DNA of 5,907 nt, taken from the NCBI GenBank assembly GCA_025350775.1, contig JANXXF010000161.1:1-5907 (forward strand). Direction: 5' to 3'. Under the pieces are notes generated by a model, which searched no databases, was not told where the DNA came from, and saw only the letters and a list, made by a program, of their open reading frames with translations. Made by a program: the position numbers and the translations under genes. The stretch comes from Actinomycetes bacterium. GTDB taxonomy: Bacteria; Actinomycetota; Thermoleophilia; Gaiellales; Gaiellaceae. Shown here in pieces: positions 5,872 through 5,907 of the stretch. Each line of letters opens with the position of its first letter. Within the stretch, counting starts at the first letter, position 1.

Positions 5872-5899
5872 AAAAAAAAGGCGGCGGCCGCATCGCTGC
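5872..5899 (-). terminator. Terminator-like GC hairpin and T8 for an off-window gene
   Basis: On the minus strand GCAGCG (5899-5894) can pair with CGCCGC (5886-5881), with one A-C mismatch and a 7-base loop. A C and eight T follow (5879-5872). This is the order expected of an intrinsic terminator for a minus-strand gene to the right of the window. The stem is short and imperfect, so the T run is the stronger part of the evidence. If real, it makes the cupredoxin gene a separate transcription unit. Confidence 0.4.
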
Positions 5900-5907
5900 G
5901 CTGGAGA

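Noticed and set aside
5884..5891. GCGGCCGC palindrome at the right edge
   Set aside because: It lies inside a GC-rich run and needs no special function. It might hint at a cloning site, but nothing else looks like vector sequence.

Overview
The window is GC-rich throughout, with C/G strongly favoured at third codon positions and GTG used as a start codon. The predicted proteins are mostly exported: Sec signal peptides, copper-type domains and Ala/Pro-rich linkers. This suits a soil or environmental actinobacterium. The secreted protein types at the left resemble, from memory, those common in Thermoleophilia (Solirubrobacterales/Gaiellales). That placement is inference and no marker gene is present.

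Layout. Bases 1-2083 are read on the minus strand. They hold a secreted GATase1/ThuA-like protein (1-856, running off the left edge) preceded by the remains of a secreted DUF4091/glycoside-hydrolase-like gene (857-2083). The remnant keeps a clean signal peptide, but an in-frame TAG at 1943-1945 separates it from the 362-codon body. The body has no stop of its own and its frame runs straight into the GTG of the next gene. A 58-bp divergent spacer (2084-2141) separates it from a plus-strand gene (2142-4946). That gene encodes a 934-residue CopC-CopD copper protein with a long C-terminal extracellular region built from two diverged copies of the same two-module unit. After a 111-bp convergent spacer with a long hairpin and an 8-bp tandem repeat comes a minus-strand gene (5058-5774) for an exported protein with two complete type-1 copper (cupredoxin) domains. 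The right edge (5775-5907) holds its ribosome binding site, a perfect 14-bp palindrome, a second inverted repeat, and a GC-hairpin/T8 terminator-like element that probably closes an off-window gene.

How the genes fit together. CopC-CopD and the double cupredoxin point to handling of copper outside the membrane: CopC captures copper at the outer face, CopD spans the membrane, and the cupredoxin could carry copper or electrons. They are convergent, so any coordination would come from a shared regulator rather than an operon. No regulator gene lies in the window. The two left-hand genes show no link to copper.

The observations most worth checking are the stop codon at the signal peptide/mature boundary with the stop-less fusion downstream, and the duplicated tail of the CopCD protein. 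I see no CRISPR array, tRNA, rRNA, transposase or phage gene.
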